NCBI GenBank assembly: GCA_946811185.2
Contig: OX328096.1
Span: 63,572,845-63,636,844, forward strand
Direction of reading: 5' to 3'
Source of the DNA: Hippopus hippopus
Taxonomy: Eukaryota; Mollusca; Bivalvia; Cardiida; Cardiidae
Length of the DNA: 64,000 bases
The notes under the pieces: generated by a model
The model's input: only the letters and a program-made list of their open reading frames with translations
The model's database searches: none
Told to the model about the DNA's origin: nothing
In this document: piece after piece, positions 29,981-39,534 of the stretch
Position numbering within the stretch: position 1 is the stretch's first letter
How the letters are laid out: each line of letters starts with the position of its first letter
Translations under genes and position numbers: made by a program

Positions 29981-30434
29981 ACCATTCAGCAAGAAAGAGT
30001 GATCTTTCTTCAAATTTGTCAATTTTCTCTAAGAATTACACTCTAAGAATTACACTCAAAGAGATACACTCAAAAAAAGCCTAAGACCAATACAGGTCTA
30101 GTTATCTCTTTCAAAATCACAGTGTATTCCATATCAAAAAAAGACTAAGTCCAATTCCTGTGCATAACACGAATCTTTTCCTTCTAGTTTTTTACTCACA
30201 CAAAGAAAGAAATATAACGAAGCTTCTGATTGGTCAACATTAAAGCAACGAAGCTTCTGATTGGTCAAAAACGTTAATTCTGAAAGATTATTCTTTTCAA
30301 ATTTTTAGCATTTCTACCTCTATGAGTTACACTTAATAACATACAGCGTTTAACCCTCTTCATCGAGGGTGCTTTCGTCCGGGAACGCGCTCTTAATTCT
30401 GAGTCAAATTAGGTCAATCCTAGTTCTGACGAGA

Positions 30435-30543
30435 GGATTGACCTACTTTGACATAGAATTAACGTTGTCCAATCGATTCGTTCGTTATATCATTACACAT
30501 TTTGATTGGTCAACGTTAATTCTGAGCCAAAGTAGGTCAATCC
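30435..30543. promoter_or_regulatory. Palindromic promoter module (gene 30639)
   Basis: The full palindrome is nearly identical to those at 31877-31985 and 18396-18504. CTTATAAAAGCC follows at about 30554. Confidence 0.75.
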
Positions 30544-30638
30544 TCCCACCAGCTTATAAAAGCCGACGATATTTTTCTAAATAATAAATTATTCGACTCT
30601 CAGCTCTCGAATAGTACGGATAAACGCTAACGGAAAAA

Positions 30639-31318
30639 ATGGATTTCAACTTAAATGGATTCAACTTGGACGGCTTTGACATAGACGAATTCCTACCAAA
30701 AGAAAACACTGGAGATATTCTATCGACAGCAATGAATTCAACACTCGTCAACCCATCGACAGCGATGAATTCAACACTCGTCAACCCAACGACTGCGATA
30801 AATACAACACTCATCAACCCAAAGACCATATTGGACGACAGTTTTGAAGAAGTAAGACAGCTGAATTCAAAACAAGATTCTGTATTGACTCAGATTTTAG
30901 AAGAACTGAAGACTTTCAACAAACATTTGGAGGAGATAAAGACTTTAAACACAAACACTGAACAACTGAGCAGAAACATTGAGACATTATGTCAACAGAG
31001 TAAGCGTGTTTCACCTGTTCCTGTGCAGATTCCGGTGAAAATCCCGATGGAGTTTGACTTTGATAAAAACCAGTCTTCATAAACTAGTAGAGTCAATCGT
31101 AACGGTTGTAAAGAAAGAAAAACAACAGCCAAAGGAAAAACAGCGAAGAGCAACAAAAAGAAAATCAGAGGAAGGCGATGGGGAACTTCACAAAAAACAA
31201 GGAGTTCTCAACAACTGGGCAATCTCGACAATGACGGGTCAGGGCAAATACGGAAAAAAAGATTGATGACTTCGATGATTTCAAGATCCCGAAAAAACGA
31301 AAGAAAAGCTATCAGTAA
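30639..31318 (+). pseudogene. Right-arm cassette gene: repeat plus coiled-coil protein with basic tail (two frameshifts)
   Basis: The ATG at 30639 follows a leader closely similar to that of the left-arm gene at 19359. The protein opens with asparagine/aspartate repeats (NLNGFNLDGFDIDEF), then three 11-residue repeats of the type TAMNSTLVNPS, then a coiled coil (VLTQILEELKTFNKHLEEIK). The first frame stops at 31082. The following frame codes for a lysine-rich tail (KEKQQPKEKQRRATKRK) up to about 31260. After an A7 run the frame with IPKKRKKSYQ reaches a stop at 31316-31318. Two 1-nt shifts would make one protein of about 225 residues. The basic tail fits nuclear or DNA-binding use. The function is unknown. 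Confidence 0.6.
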
Positions 31319-31349
31319 AGGCGAAAAAAACATTCCAGCACAGAAAAAC

Positions 31350-31365
31350 AGCCCTTTTCAGGGCT
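31350..31365 (+). terminator. Histone-type 3' stem-loop (gene 30639)
   Basis: AGCCCT-TTTC-AGGGCT, ACCC and CACGAAAAGATC. It sits inside the right TIR although its ORF lies outside it. Confidence 0.88.
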
Positions 31366-31876
31366 ACCCAACACCACGAAAAGATCTTTCTTTTCAAATT
31401 GTCAATTTCCTCTAAAGAGTTACACTCTAAGAGTTACACTCTAAGAGATACACTCAAAAAAGCCTAAGTCCACAGTCCCACTGCAATTTTTTGCTCTAAG
31501 CAAAAAAAAAAAGTCTATTCCCAACCCCCTTGTCCTGAGACAGTGTGGGCATTAAAATCACACTGTATTCCATATCAAAAAAAGACTAAGTCCAATTCCT
31601 GTGCATAACACGAATCTTCTCCTTCTAGTTTTTTACTCACACAAAGAAAGAAATATAGCGAAGCTTCTGATTGGTCAACATTAAACCAACGAAGCTTCTG
31701 ATTGGTCAAAAACGTTAATTCTGAAAGATTATTCTTTTCAAATTTTTAGCATTTCTACCTCTAAAGAGTTACACTTAATAACACATAGCGTATAACCCTC
31801 TTCATCGAGGGTGCTTTCGCCCGGGAACGCGCTCTTAATTCTGAGTCAAATTAGGTCAATCCTAGTTCTGACGAGA

Positions 31877-31985
31877 GGATTGACCTACTTTGACATAGAA
31901 TTAACGTTGTCCAATCGATTCGTTCGTTATATCATTACACATTTTGATTGGTCACCGTTAATTCTGAGCCAAAGTAGGTCAATCC
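31877..31985. promoter_or_regulatory. Palindromic promoter module, right TIR
   Basis: Mirror of 18396-18504. GCTTATAAAAGCC follows at about 31995-32007. Confidence 0.75.
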
Positions 31986-32033
31986 TCCCACCAGCTTATA
32001 AAAGCCGACGATTTTTTCCTATACAGTTGAACG

Positions 32034-32463
32034 ATGGAAGAACTCAGAAAATCGGTTCAAAACTTAATGAGAGCGGTAACCACCCTCTCATTAAAATTAG
32101 AGAGAGTAAACAGCCAAGTGGAGAAGATGATGGCTGAGGAAGAAAGACCACCACTACGCCCACTAGTAAACTACAAGGTGGGGCTCGTCATCACACCGAA
32201 CAGAGTGGAAAAAAGACGAAAATAGATGCCCACTCTTTGAAGAAAGATTGCTCTTTCTTGATGGTGGGGTAGGCCTGAAGCCGACACCACTACCGCCAGT
32301 CAACGAGAAGAAGGTCGTCATTCCAGTGACTGAATGTTGGGATGACGATAATGAGCCACCATTCTCTCTGCACTTTGATCTCAACGAGACAGAGTTGAGA
32401 AGGCTGAAGAGGCGGACAACAAGTAGCTGTCCAGCCTGCAGAAAAGTTGGAGGTTGTGCCTAA
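32034..32463 (+). pseudogene. TIR gene, right copy (frameshifted in the middle)
   Basis: The start and first 55 codons match the left copy. An extra A in CACCGAACAGAG (about 32199) shifts the frame and stops it at 32225. The matching frame resumes from about 32200 to 32463 and ends with SSCPACRKVGGCA just before the stem-loop. This end probably shows the original C-terminus, because it resembles the CPIC...GCC end of the gene at 19060. Each TIR copy thus carries a different break. Confidence 0.7.
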
Positions 32464-32484
32464 AAACACAGCCTCCCGAAAAAC

Positions 32485-32500
32485 AGCCCTTTTCAAGGCT
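32485..32500 (+). terminator. Histone-type 3' stem-loop (TIR gene, right)
   Basis: AGCCCT-TTTC-AAGGCT then ACCA and CACGAAAGAG. It has the same C-A mismatch as the left copy, so the mismatch predates TIR divergence or is spread by conversion. Confidence 0.75.
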
Positions 32501-32961
32501 ACCATTCCACACGAAAGAGTGATCTTTTCAAATTGTCAATTTTCAGTCAAAAGACTTCCAGTCAGTACAACCCCCACTCAGGGTAAGCAGAATAGGGACT
32601 CAGGGTAAGTCAGATAGGGACTGCCCAATCTCTGCAACACGTGCAGTCTAAGATCAACCGGGAATGGTCTTTGCCCTGTAACCATGACGTCACGTGACTT
32701 TCCTAAGCCATGCCCATCTTTCCCCTCTCAGGGTAAGCAGAGTAGGTACCGGAAGGTCACGTGATAATCTTTCCCCTCTCAGGGTAAGGAGAGTAGGTAC
32801 CGGAAGTCCACGTCAACCGGAAGTGACGTCACGTGTCGTCATGGTAACGTCACGTGACTTTCCTAAGCCACGCCTATTTTCCCCCTCTCAGGATAAAATC
32901 AGGGGAGATAACTCCATTTACTAAAATTCACTTCCGGTTTTACAAAAATCGACTTCCGGTT

Positions 32962-33018
32962 TGCCCCATTCTGCTTACCCGTGTCCCCATTTACTGTCAG
33001 GGTAAGCAGAATGGGGCA
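32962..33018. repeat. Terminal hairpin 2, right
   Basis: Arms TGCCCCATTCTGCTTACCC (32962-32980) and GGGTAAGCAGAATGGGGCA (33000-33018) are identical to the left copy. Confidence 0.85.
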
Positions 33019-33026
33019 CTCAGGGT

Positions 33027-33070
33027 AAGTCGGATAGGGCACAGTCGCTCTATCTTGCCCTATCCGACTT
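33027..33070. repeat. Terminal hairpin 1, right
   Basis: Arms AAGTCGGATAGGGCA (33027-33041) and TGCCCTATCCGACTT (33056-33070) are identical to those of the left hairpin. Confidence 0.85.
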
Positions 33071-33082
33071 CTCTTTACTACT

Positions 33083-33088
33083 TGTGTT
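33083..33088. repeat. Target-site duplication, right copy
   Basis: TGTGTT, identical to 17290-17295. Confidence 0.8.
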
Positions 33089-33634
33089 TTTGTTCGGGTT
33101 TTTTTTTTTTTTGGGGGGGGGGGAGACTTGAATAAATATCTTGTGTGAAACTAGTTTTTTATGTGAAAATAATTGCCTGTATTTTTTTCAAATTTCGATC
33201 GCTAAGTAGGGAATTATCAATCATTGTTAGAATATAACAAGACTTAGCCTTAAACATCTGCAAGCCCCGACACCTAGTAGCAAGGACAGACGTCACCAAC
33301 CCCGACCGGTCAGACAGTCAGGCAAGAAACTGTCCGGGCTATTTGTTCCTAAATTCTTAGTGAGAGTACCTAAGTTATACAAAAAATATTTTAAGTAGAT
33401 ACAAAATGGGGCTTGTACTCTCAACAAGTATGAAATATCACTCCACGTATTTGTATCCTTTGAATAATCAGTTGTAGGAAGAGACAGTTGATCAAATGTT
33501 CGTGCTAAGACTTGGTTGCATAGTAGTAGCATGCAGGGATTGTAATTTCAGGGGATTTGAGATTAAACCATGGCTTGGAAGTGGCTTGAAGTTTTTGTAT
33601 GGAATTCATTGCATCAGGATTCATTCTAACCCTA
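33089..33634. other. Host flank right of the element
   Basis: It holds a T12-G10 homopolymer run (33100-33123) and otherwise unremarkable sequence. No gene supported. Confidence 0.4.
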
Positions 33635-34260
33635 CGTTTACACCATGCTCCCGGCAGCCACGGCAGCCCCGTTTCTGACAACCGCGGACGAAACGGGATT
33701 GACGTAATACAACGCAGAGGAACGAGATAAACAAACTTGATCGCGTCAGAACTTACCAGCACATAACAAGCCGTAACAAGACTCAGAGACGAATCGTGTT
33801 TGGACGTGGAAGCCCTTCTTCACCGGTATCAGGCCGTAGTAGAACGCAACGGTCAACCCGTTCCGCTACGGTCTGTTAGGTTTCTCATCAGCACCGGGAC
33901 TGTCGTGGCAAATTTTGTGACAGTCAAAAAATCTGGCACGGCAACCCCGGCGATCACGGTCTGACAAGCTTGCTTATCTCGTTCCTCTGCGTTGTATTAC
34001 GTCAATCCCGTTTTGTCCACGGTTGTCAGAAACGTGGCTGCCGTGGCTGCCGGGAACATGGTGTAAACGTAGGGTTCCCTCCACGGCTTGTCACGGAGGT
34101 ACCGTAAGGAGGTACCGTGAGGTACCGTAAGGAGACTTCACTAAACTTGGTAAAAGGAGGGGAAAAAAAAAAACGAACAAAATCTCACGGCACACCACGT
34201 TTCGGACAAATGGGGCTACCGTGGCTGCCGGAAACATGGTGTAAACGTAGGGTTCTGCCC
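33635..34260. repeat. Foldback element plus a third arm copy
   Basis: GTTTACACCATGCTCCCGGC ... GTAATACAACGCAGAGGAAC (33640-33725) is inverted at about 33980-34070 (CTCTGCGTTGTATTACG ... AACATGGTGTAAACGTAGGG). The loop is about 250 bp. A third partial arm follows at 34190-34255. No transposase is present. Confidence 0.7.
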
Positions 34261-34634
34261 CAGAACAACGTCTCTTGCTTAGTAAGACATCTGCCATATT
34301 GTATAGAAATCACAAATTTTAGTGCCATAGAAGAGAACAGATGGTTTGCCATTAGATGATAGGCATCTCAGTAGACACTGTGTGGACACTCCTTTTAATT
34401 GTTTTTCCATAAATATTTCTCAATGATTTATTGATCCAGCACAAAGCAAGCACTTACTGACAGTAGAAATGGTCAGTTTGTCTAATTAAATTACAAGGTC
34501 GGATTATGACAAATTGCAGCATAATCTGGCACATTTAACAGAAGATCAACCTACACTTTCTATATTTCCACTCTTATATACATGTAGATATCTATCTGTT
34601 ACACATAGGATCTGACATGAGTTGGTGTTTGAGA

Positions 34635-35060
34635 TAAAATTTTATTTCATGCTTTCCGGTAGGTTATCGAGAAATATCGGTGAAATATTTTTCGATATTT
34701 CATGATTACGACCAGTGAAAATACCGATTTTTATATTCTAACTCTTCAAATGAAGGCGGAAACAGTTGTTCCCGCGCACTAGTTACCTAGGTAAAATGCG
34801 CGTGCCTCACAACCAGATGGAAATATGACGTAATTTACCTTACATTTCTCGCGCTTGACGTAATATTGTAATGCGTTGCTATGCGAAGGGTGTACGCCAC
34901 GGGGAATAACCGAAAAGAACTGTACCGGATTTTAATTAAGTTCCCCCCAGAAAGGGTTAAAAGCATGAAATAAATAGAATATTTGGTTTTTTTTTTCGGT
35001 GAAAGATCGAAATTTATTTCATCTCGTGAACGTCATCGGTAATATTTTCACTTGTGGATG
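34635..35060. repeat. TTTTTCGGTGAAA dispersed element, copy 1
   Basis: The start CATGCTTTCCGGTAGGTTAT and the end CGGTGAAAGATCGAAATTTA are shared with the copy at 55975-56490. The interior includes TTCTCGCGC and GTACGCCACGGGGAAT. It is non-coding. Confidence 0.6.
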
Positions 35061-35266
35061 TAGATTAAAGCAGACATTTTTATCTGTTTTTACTCATTTG
35101 TGTATATATAAGGCACATCCCAATGGTCCCTGAGAGTCACACCGAATCGTTATGGCAGAAAGACCGTCACCATTGAGTGCTTAAACTGTTAAGTGAAACG
35201 ACTGAAATGGATACTTAATGTTTAAAAGAAACTAATTCCTGTGCTCGAAACTCAGATTTGACAATA

Positions 35267-35475
35267 ATGACACAATATCCGTGCTCCGTGTGCTATGATG
35301 AATGCCAAGATGGCTCAATTTTTTTGTTCCAAGTGTAATAATTGGGTGCATGCCAATTGCTGCCACTTGTCTGAAAGTGAACTTCTTCTTGGTCCAATAA
35401 GAATCTGACATTTATATGTAAAAAATGTGCTTTCACGAGACACATGGATTATGATGCTGCAGCGGCCTTAGATCG
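35267..35475 (+). pseudogene. PHD-finger exon, frameshifted
   Basis: From ATG 35267 the exon encodes CSVCYDEC, then in a shifted frame FCSKCNNWVHANCCHLSE, and in another FICKKC. The cysteine/histidine order is that of a PHD finger (C4HC3). Two 1-nt shifts are needed (near 35323 and 35403). The exon ends GATCG before a GTGAGT donor at 35476. Joined to the acceptor at 36750 the reading phase continues into the OTU-domain exon, which supports the splice. Confidence 0.6.
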
Positions 35476-36750
35476 GTGAGTTGCATATTTTTTTACTGTT
35501 ATCAACTATAAATCCCAATAGTTCATCACGGCAAAGGTAAATATCCTTACTTGGATAGAAATCATTGTGGGAAAAGGGGAAAATACTGATTACCAGTCGG
35601 GATCGTGGTGAAGGTTTAACAAGAAGGCTTTTGAAAATAATCGTATAGTATCCTTTCAGGGGCAAATCTCAGCATCTTCATGTTTCAAAATTTTTCTCAT
35701 GTTTTCATTTGTTGAAAATTGCAGTGAGTTCTCCAAAAAAGTGTAGAAAACACAGTGGGAAAAGAAGAAATTGCTCGTTACTAGCAACTTCTCCTTTTCC
35801 CACATTGTTTTCAAAAGACTTGTACAGCAGAAACGGTATAACAAAGGCCTTTGGGAAAGGGTTAAGCAGAAGACGGTATCAGTTGATAAATCAGTCGGAT
35901 CTATATTCAGTAGCAGACGACAAATTATTAGGGTCATGAAAAGTCGGGATTGTTTGGTAACGAATTAAATGGTGATAATTGTCTTTTATAAGATATAAAA
36001 CATTGTGGGAAAAGGAGACTTGTACAGCAGAAACGTATATACAAAGGCCTTTGGGAAAAGCTTAAGCAGAAGACAAGTTAGATTAATAGTCGGTATCAGG
36101 TGATAATTGTCTTTTATAAGAATACAAGCATTTTCTCCTTTTCCGATAATGTTTCAAAAGGCTTAAGCAGAAGACAGTTGATCTATAGTCGATTCTATAT
36201 TCAGTAGCAGACGACAAATCGTTAGTGTCATTAAAGGTCGGGATTGTTTAGTAACGAGATAAATGGTGATGATTGTCTTTTATAGGCTAGAAAACATCGT
36301 GGGAAATGGAGAAAATGCTGAATACATGCATTTTCTCCTTTACCCACAATGTTTTCAAAAGGGTTAAGCAGAAGAAAAGTTAGATCAACAGACTGTATCA
36401 GTTTGACAAATCAGTCGGATCTATATTCAGTGGGAAAAGGAGAAAATGCCGAATGCAAGCAGACGACAAATCGTTAGGGTCATTGAAATTAGGGATTGTG
36501 TTGTAACAAGTTAAATGGTGATAATTGCTTTTATAGGATAGAAAACATTGTGGGAATAGGTAAAATAATGGAGTGCAAATCATGCTGTGTGTAACACTGT
36601 GAACAATCCGATTTTAGAACAGTCCAAATTGAAAGACTTAGCAGACGACCGAATAAATTTGAATCAGAAACTGAATTTTACTTTGGGAAGAGTAGAAAAC
36701 ATATCATGTAACCACGGAATACGACTACTGTTTTTCCTTTCAGTCTTCCA
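35476..36750 (+). other. Intron built largely of hairpin MITEs
   Basis: It runs from donor GTGAGT to acceptor TTTCAGTCTTCCAG. Several copies of the GGGAAAAGGAGAAA...TTTCTCCTTTTCCC hairpin (35565-35600, 35750-35815, 36295-36358) and duplicated pieces with AGCAGAAGACAGTTGAT fill the intron. Confidence 0.55.
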
Positions 36751-38222
36751 GATTGAAAGCCCACCTGTCCAATGAAAAACTCCTCACATACCAAGCAAAA
36801 TCAGAAGAAAAGCTTCTAAAGCTGTACAATGTCAGCATTTCTGAGAGACTGGCTACTTCCTCTCCAATCCCCAGTGATCAGTCATCAGTCAGAATACTGA
36901 AAATGTTCCATCCATCAATGTTAACTTCATACGTGCCAGCATCGATAGACGGGGACGGTAACTGCTTGTTCAGATCTGTATCGTATGCTAGTTCAGGCTC
37001 ACAGGGTCACCATTCCCTCCTTAGACTCTTCTGTTCTTTAGAACTTATACAGAACAGAAATTACTATGACACAAAGAGGCCAAATAATGATTTTTTAAAC
37101 GACACTAGAATTATAATCAGTGATTATTCTAAATTGCTTTGAGATGCTGTACACCTAGGTTCATATTCAGAACTTGCGCATTTGTATGCATTGAGTGCTT
37201 CCCTTACAGTTCCAATCAATTCGTATTATCCCCCTCAAATATACTCTGAATATACATCAGAGGCATTGACAAGGCGGGTTATCGGACGCAATGTAAGAGA
37301 AACAAATAGTGATTTCCCTTTGAAAATAATGTGGACTTCTACTTCTGTGCCAACCTCCTCAAAGATGTTCAGTCCAAACCATTTTGTCCCCTTGTTAGAG
37401 ATTAATACACATGACAGCAGTCTGATTGATCTGGATACAAGCACTGATTCATATATAGAATCTAATTCTGAATACACTGCAGCAAACGATAGAAGTCAGT
37501 GTCATACTCCGTCTCCAAATGAGGACGGTGAATGCACCGATTCTTCTTTCGTTTCTGCTCCATCTGCAGAAAATGAAAATAACAAAGACAATGATCTAAC
37601 AAGAGGAACACTGAAATCTTCGTTTCTAACAGCTCGAGAAGCAGTAAATCTCCTTTTGAACAGCGAAAAAGCGCTTCAGCATATTCCCCAAGGCAGAAAA
37701 GACAACGTCTACTTCATAATTGAGAATTCAAATAATTTTGAAAAAAGACAAAAAAGCAAACGGTCAGCGTTTTCAGATGACTGTGGGATTTGGGACACAT
37801 CAAAAGGTGCAACGCCCAAATTCTACTTTCATCTGAAAGATGGCGGAGATTTATCCAACATTTGCCTTCGAAATGGGGTTTACTGTATTTCAAAACAGGT
37901 AAACAAAAAAAGAGAGTATATACCTATGAATCCACAGCCTTTACCAGAGAAAGTAGTTATGATTCATAGGTACTATACTACTCTAAAAATATGTGCCAGT
38001 TACAAAAGAAGAGTCACATGGCTCGGTGAAGGTGGTTTGAGGAGTTCTTATGCTCTTGTGGAGTATCTAGGAACCTTCCCCGGACTGTCTTCACATGTAA
38101 ATTCGCATACCGCATCAGAATACGTCCGAGTCCCAGATTATGTCATGGACGAGGCACGTGACCTTTCAAATCGGATGAAGCCACTACGAGTATATGAGAC
38201 ACTTCAAAAAAAAATACGATGA
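36751..38222 (+). pseudogene. OTU-type cysteine-protease protein, exon 2 (one in-frame stop)
   Basis: The frame carries IDGDGNCLFRSVSYA (OTU catalytic Asp-Gly-x-Cys loop) near 36945 and NHFVPLLEI (the His motif) near 37378, at the usual spacing for an OTU domain. A TGA at 37140-37142 interrupts the frame between them; it stands where a CGA arginine codon would fit. After a Ser/Asp/Glu-rich linker, a C-terminal module contains WDTSKGATPKFYF, YIPMNPQPLP and VMIHRYYTTLK. The final frame is also shifted in an A9 run at 38208-38216. PHD + OTU + this module is seen in repeated, transposon-associated invertebrate genes; that link is from general knowledge, not from a search. Confidence 0.65.
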
Positions 38223-38272
38223 AACAGACCAAATCCTCGAATATATAAATAAACAACAATGATATTAAACTT

Positions 38273-38400
38273 GCAAAATCAAAGCAGAATTATATGCTTT
38301 ACTCAACTTACAAAGGTGTAATTCCGTTTAATTCGACGTAATTCGGTATTAATTCTGTGTAATTCGGTTTTCAGGCGTAATTCGGTTTTTCTATGGACCG
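38273..38400. repeat. Degenerate GTAATTCGGTT tandem
   Basis: AATTCGGT-type words recur five to six times between 38315 and 38395. Confidence 0.5.
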
Positions 38401-38521
38401 GTAAGAAGCTGTGTTACTTTCTAAATATAGATTAGACTTACATTGAAAATAAGAATGATTGGTGACCCTTATCTCCATATCACGCTCTCTTAATCGCAGT
38501 CTGCAATAGATCTTTGGAAAC

Positions 38522-38884
38522 TTACGTTATTATTACCTTCTGGGGACATTTTAGGGTCTCCCCATGACTACGAATTGTGCAGATAATCCAGTTATAGACT
38601 TGTCCATCGCGTGACATCACAATGTTGAAAATGATGGTTCGCGCATCATAGACCAATTCAAATACAGCGGGGGTGATTTCATATACGAGTGACTTTCCCG
38701 CACCGGTCGGTGCTATCAAAAATACATTGCGACCTTCAACAACCCTTGTTATAGTTAAACTATCCTCCAAAGTCATTGAGAATAACCCTTTTGAAATTTT
38801 GTTGTCACTGTTTTCAAAGATGGCTAACAAACAGGAAGTGATCAAACTGAGATTATCGGAATTTCGGTATCTATTTTTAGTCAT
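38522..38884 (-). pseudogene. RecQ/DEAD-type helicase N-terminal fragment
   Basis: The minus-strand frame of 120 codons includes RNVFLIAPTGAGKSLVYEIT, a Walker A motif (APTGAGKS) in the context typical of RecQ-family helicases. TARTIIFNIVMSRD follows where motif Ia would be expected. No motif II or later helicase motif is present in the window, so this is one exon or a truncated copy. It faces the OTU gene tail to tail. Confidence 0.55.
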
Positions 38885-39064
38885 TTACGATCGAAAACCG
38901 ATTGCAGCGACATCTATTTTACCGCACGGCGAGATGGAAAAAAAATGTCGCCGCTATCGGTTTCGAATGTCCCCAGGGCGTCAGAATGATAAAAAAAATG
39001 AACATACTGGAACCCAGGCTAATCTTAAGTCGTTCTCAGTGGTCAAATGGTTAATGATTTATTG

Positions 39065-39360
39065 TGTGGTGTTTAACGCCGTTTTCAACATTATTTCAGT
39101 TATATCGCGGCGTCCAGTGCATTTATCCATGCTTTCCTGGAGTTTCTTTTACCAGTACTCCGCACAATATTCTTTCCTAGCCACTGGCTGCTTTCCCACA
39201 AAACCATCTTCGAAACAATGGTCAGCGATGAGAGAGGAATGAATCCTGTCGCAATGACTACCATCAATCCTCGGAAAGAAATTGGCCGAGCCGGAAAATC
39301 GAACCACAGACCCCCTGTTCTTAAGTCCTGTACGCTACCGACTGAGCTACGGGGGCTCAA
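39065..39360 (-). mobile_element. tRNA-headed SINE, minus orientation
   Basis: It runs from GTGTTTAACGCCGTTTTCAA (3' end) to a tRNA-like head whose minus strand reads CCCGTAGCTCAGTCGGTAGC (A box) and GGTTCGATTTTCC (B box). The body shares CCACTGGCTGCTTTCCCACA with the other SINE copies. Confidence 0.75.
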
Positions 39361-39534
39361 AGGATTGAATCATTGAAACAAACGCGACAGAAATCATGAC
39401 TTTTAGGCACGAAACCAGTTCAATGTACACGTCGCGCCTTTGAATAAACACTCCCACAATTTTCACTTATTTCTGAGAATTCGATAATTTGATAATTTTA
39501 CAGACCCCTGGAGTTGTCTATAACTGAGGAGTCC

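Larger units (their letters stand above)
17296..33082. mobile_element. Polinton-class integrated element with family-B polymerase and histone-type gene cassettes
   Basis: This 15.8 kb unit has TIRs of about 1.75 kb, AG...CT termini and a 6-bp target duplication. The core encodes a protein-primed-type DNA polymerase B (broken), a zinc-knuckle protein, an acidic/lysine-rich protein and an unknown ORF. The arms carry 11 small genes, each ending in a histone-mRNA-type stem-loop. Inner inverted repeats (about 20051-20724 and 26761-27399) enclose the core. Termini, target duplication and polymerase are all typical of Polintons; the absence of a recognisable integrase, ATPase, protease and capsid gene is not. 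It could be a defective derivative mobilised in trans, or a separate lineage whose structural genes I cannot recognise. Confidence 0.85.
31328..33082 (-). repeat. Right terminal inverted repeat of the element
   Basis: This is the mirror copy of 17296-19053. It ends CTTTACTACT followed by TGTGTT. Differences from the left copy include an extra A at about 32199 and one base fewer near 32418, both of which change the reading frame of the TIR gene. Confidence 0.9.

Noticed and set aside
17296..33082. Herpesvirus- or retrovirus-type integration
   Set aside because: There is no reverse transcriptase, no tRNA primer site, and the polymerase motifs and 6-bp duplication with AG/CT ends fit the Polinton class better.
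39290..39360. tRNA gene on the minus strand
   Set aside because: It is the tRNA-derived head of a SINE; the same head leads the same body at 15656 and 41840.
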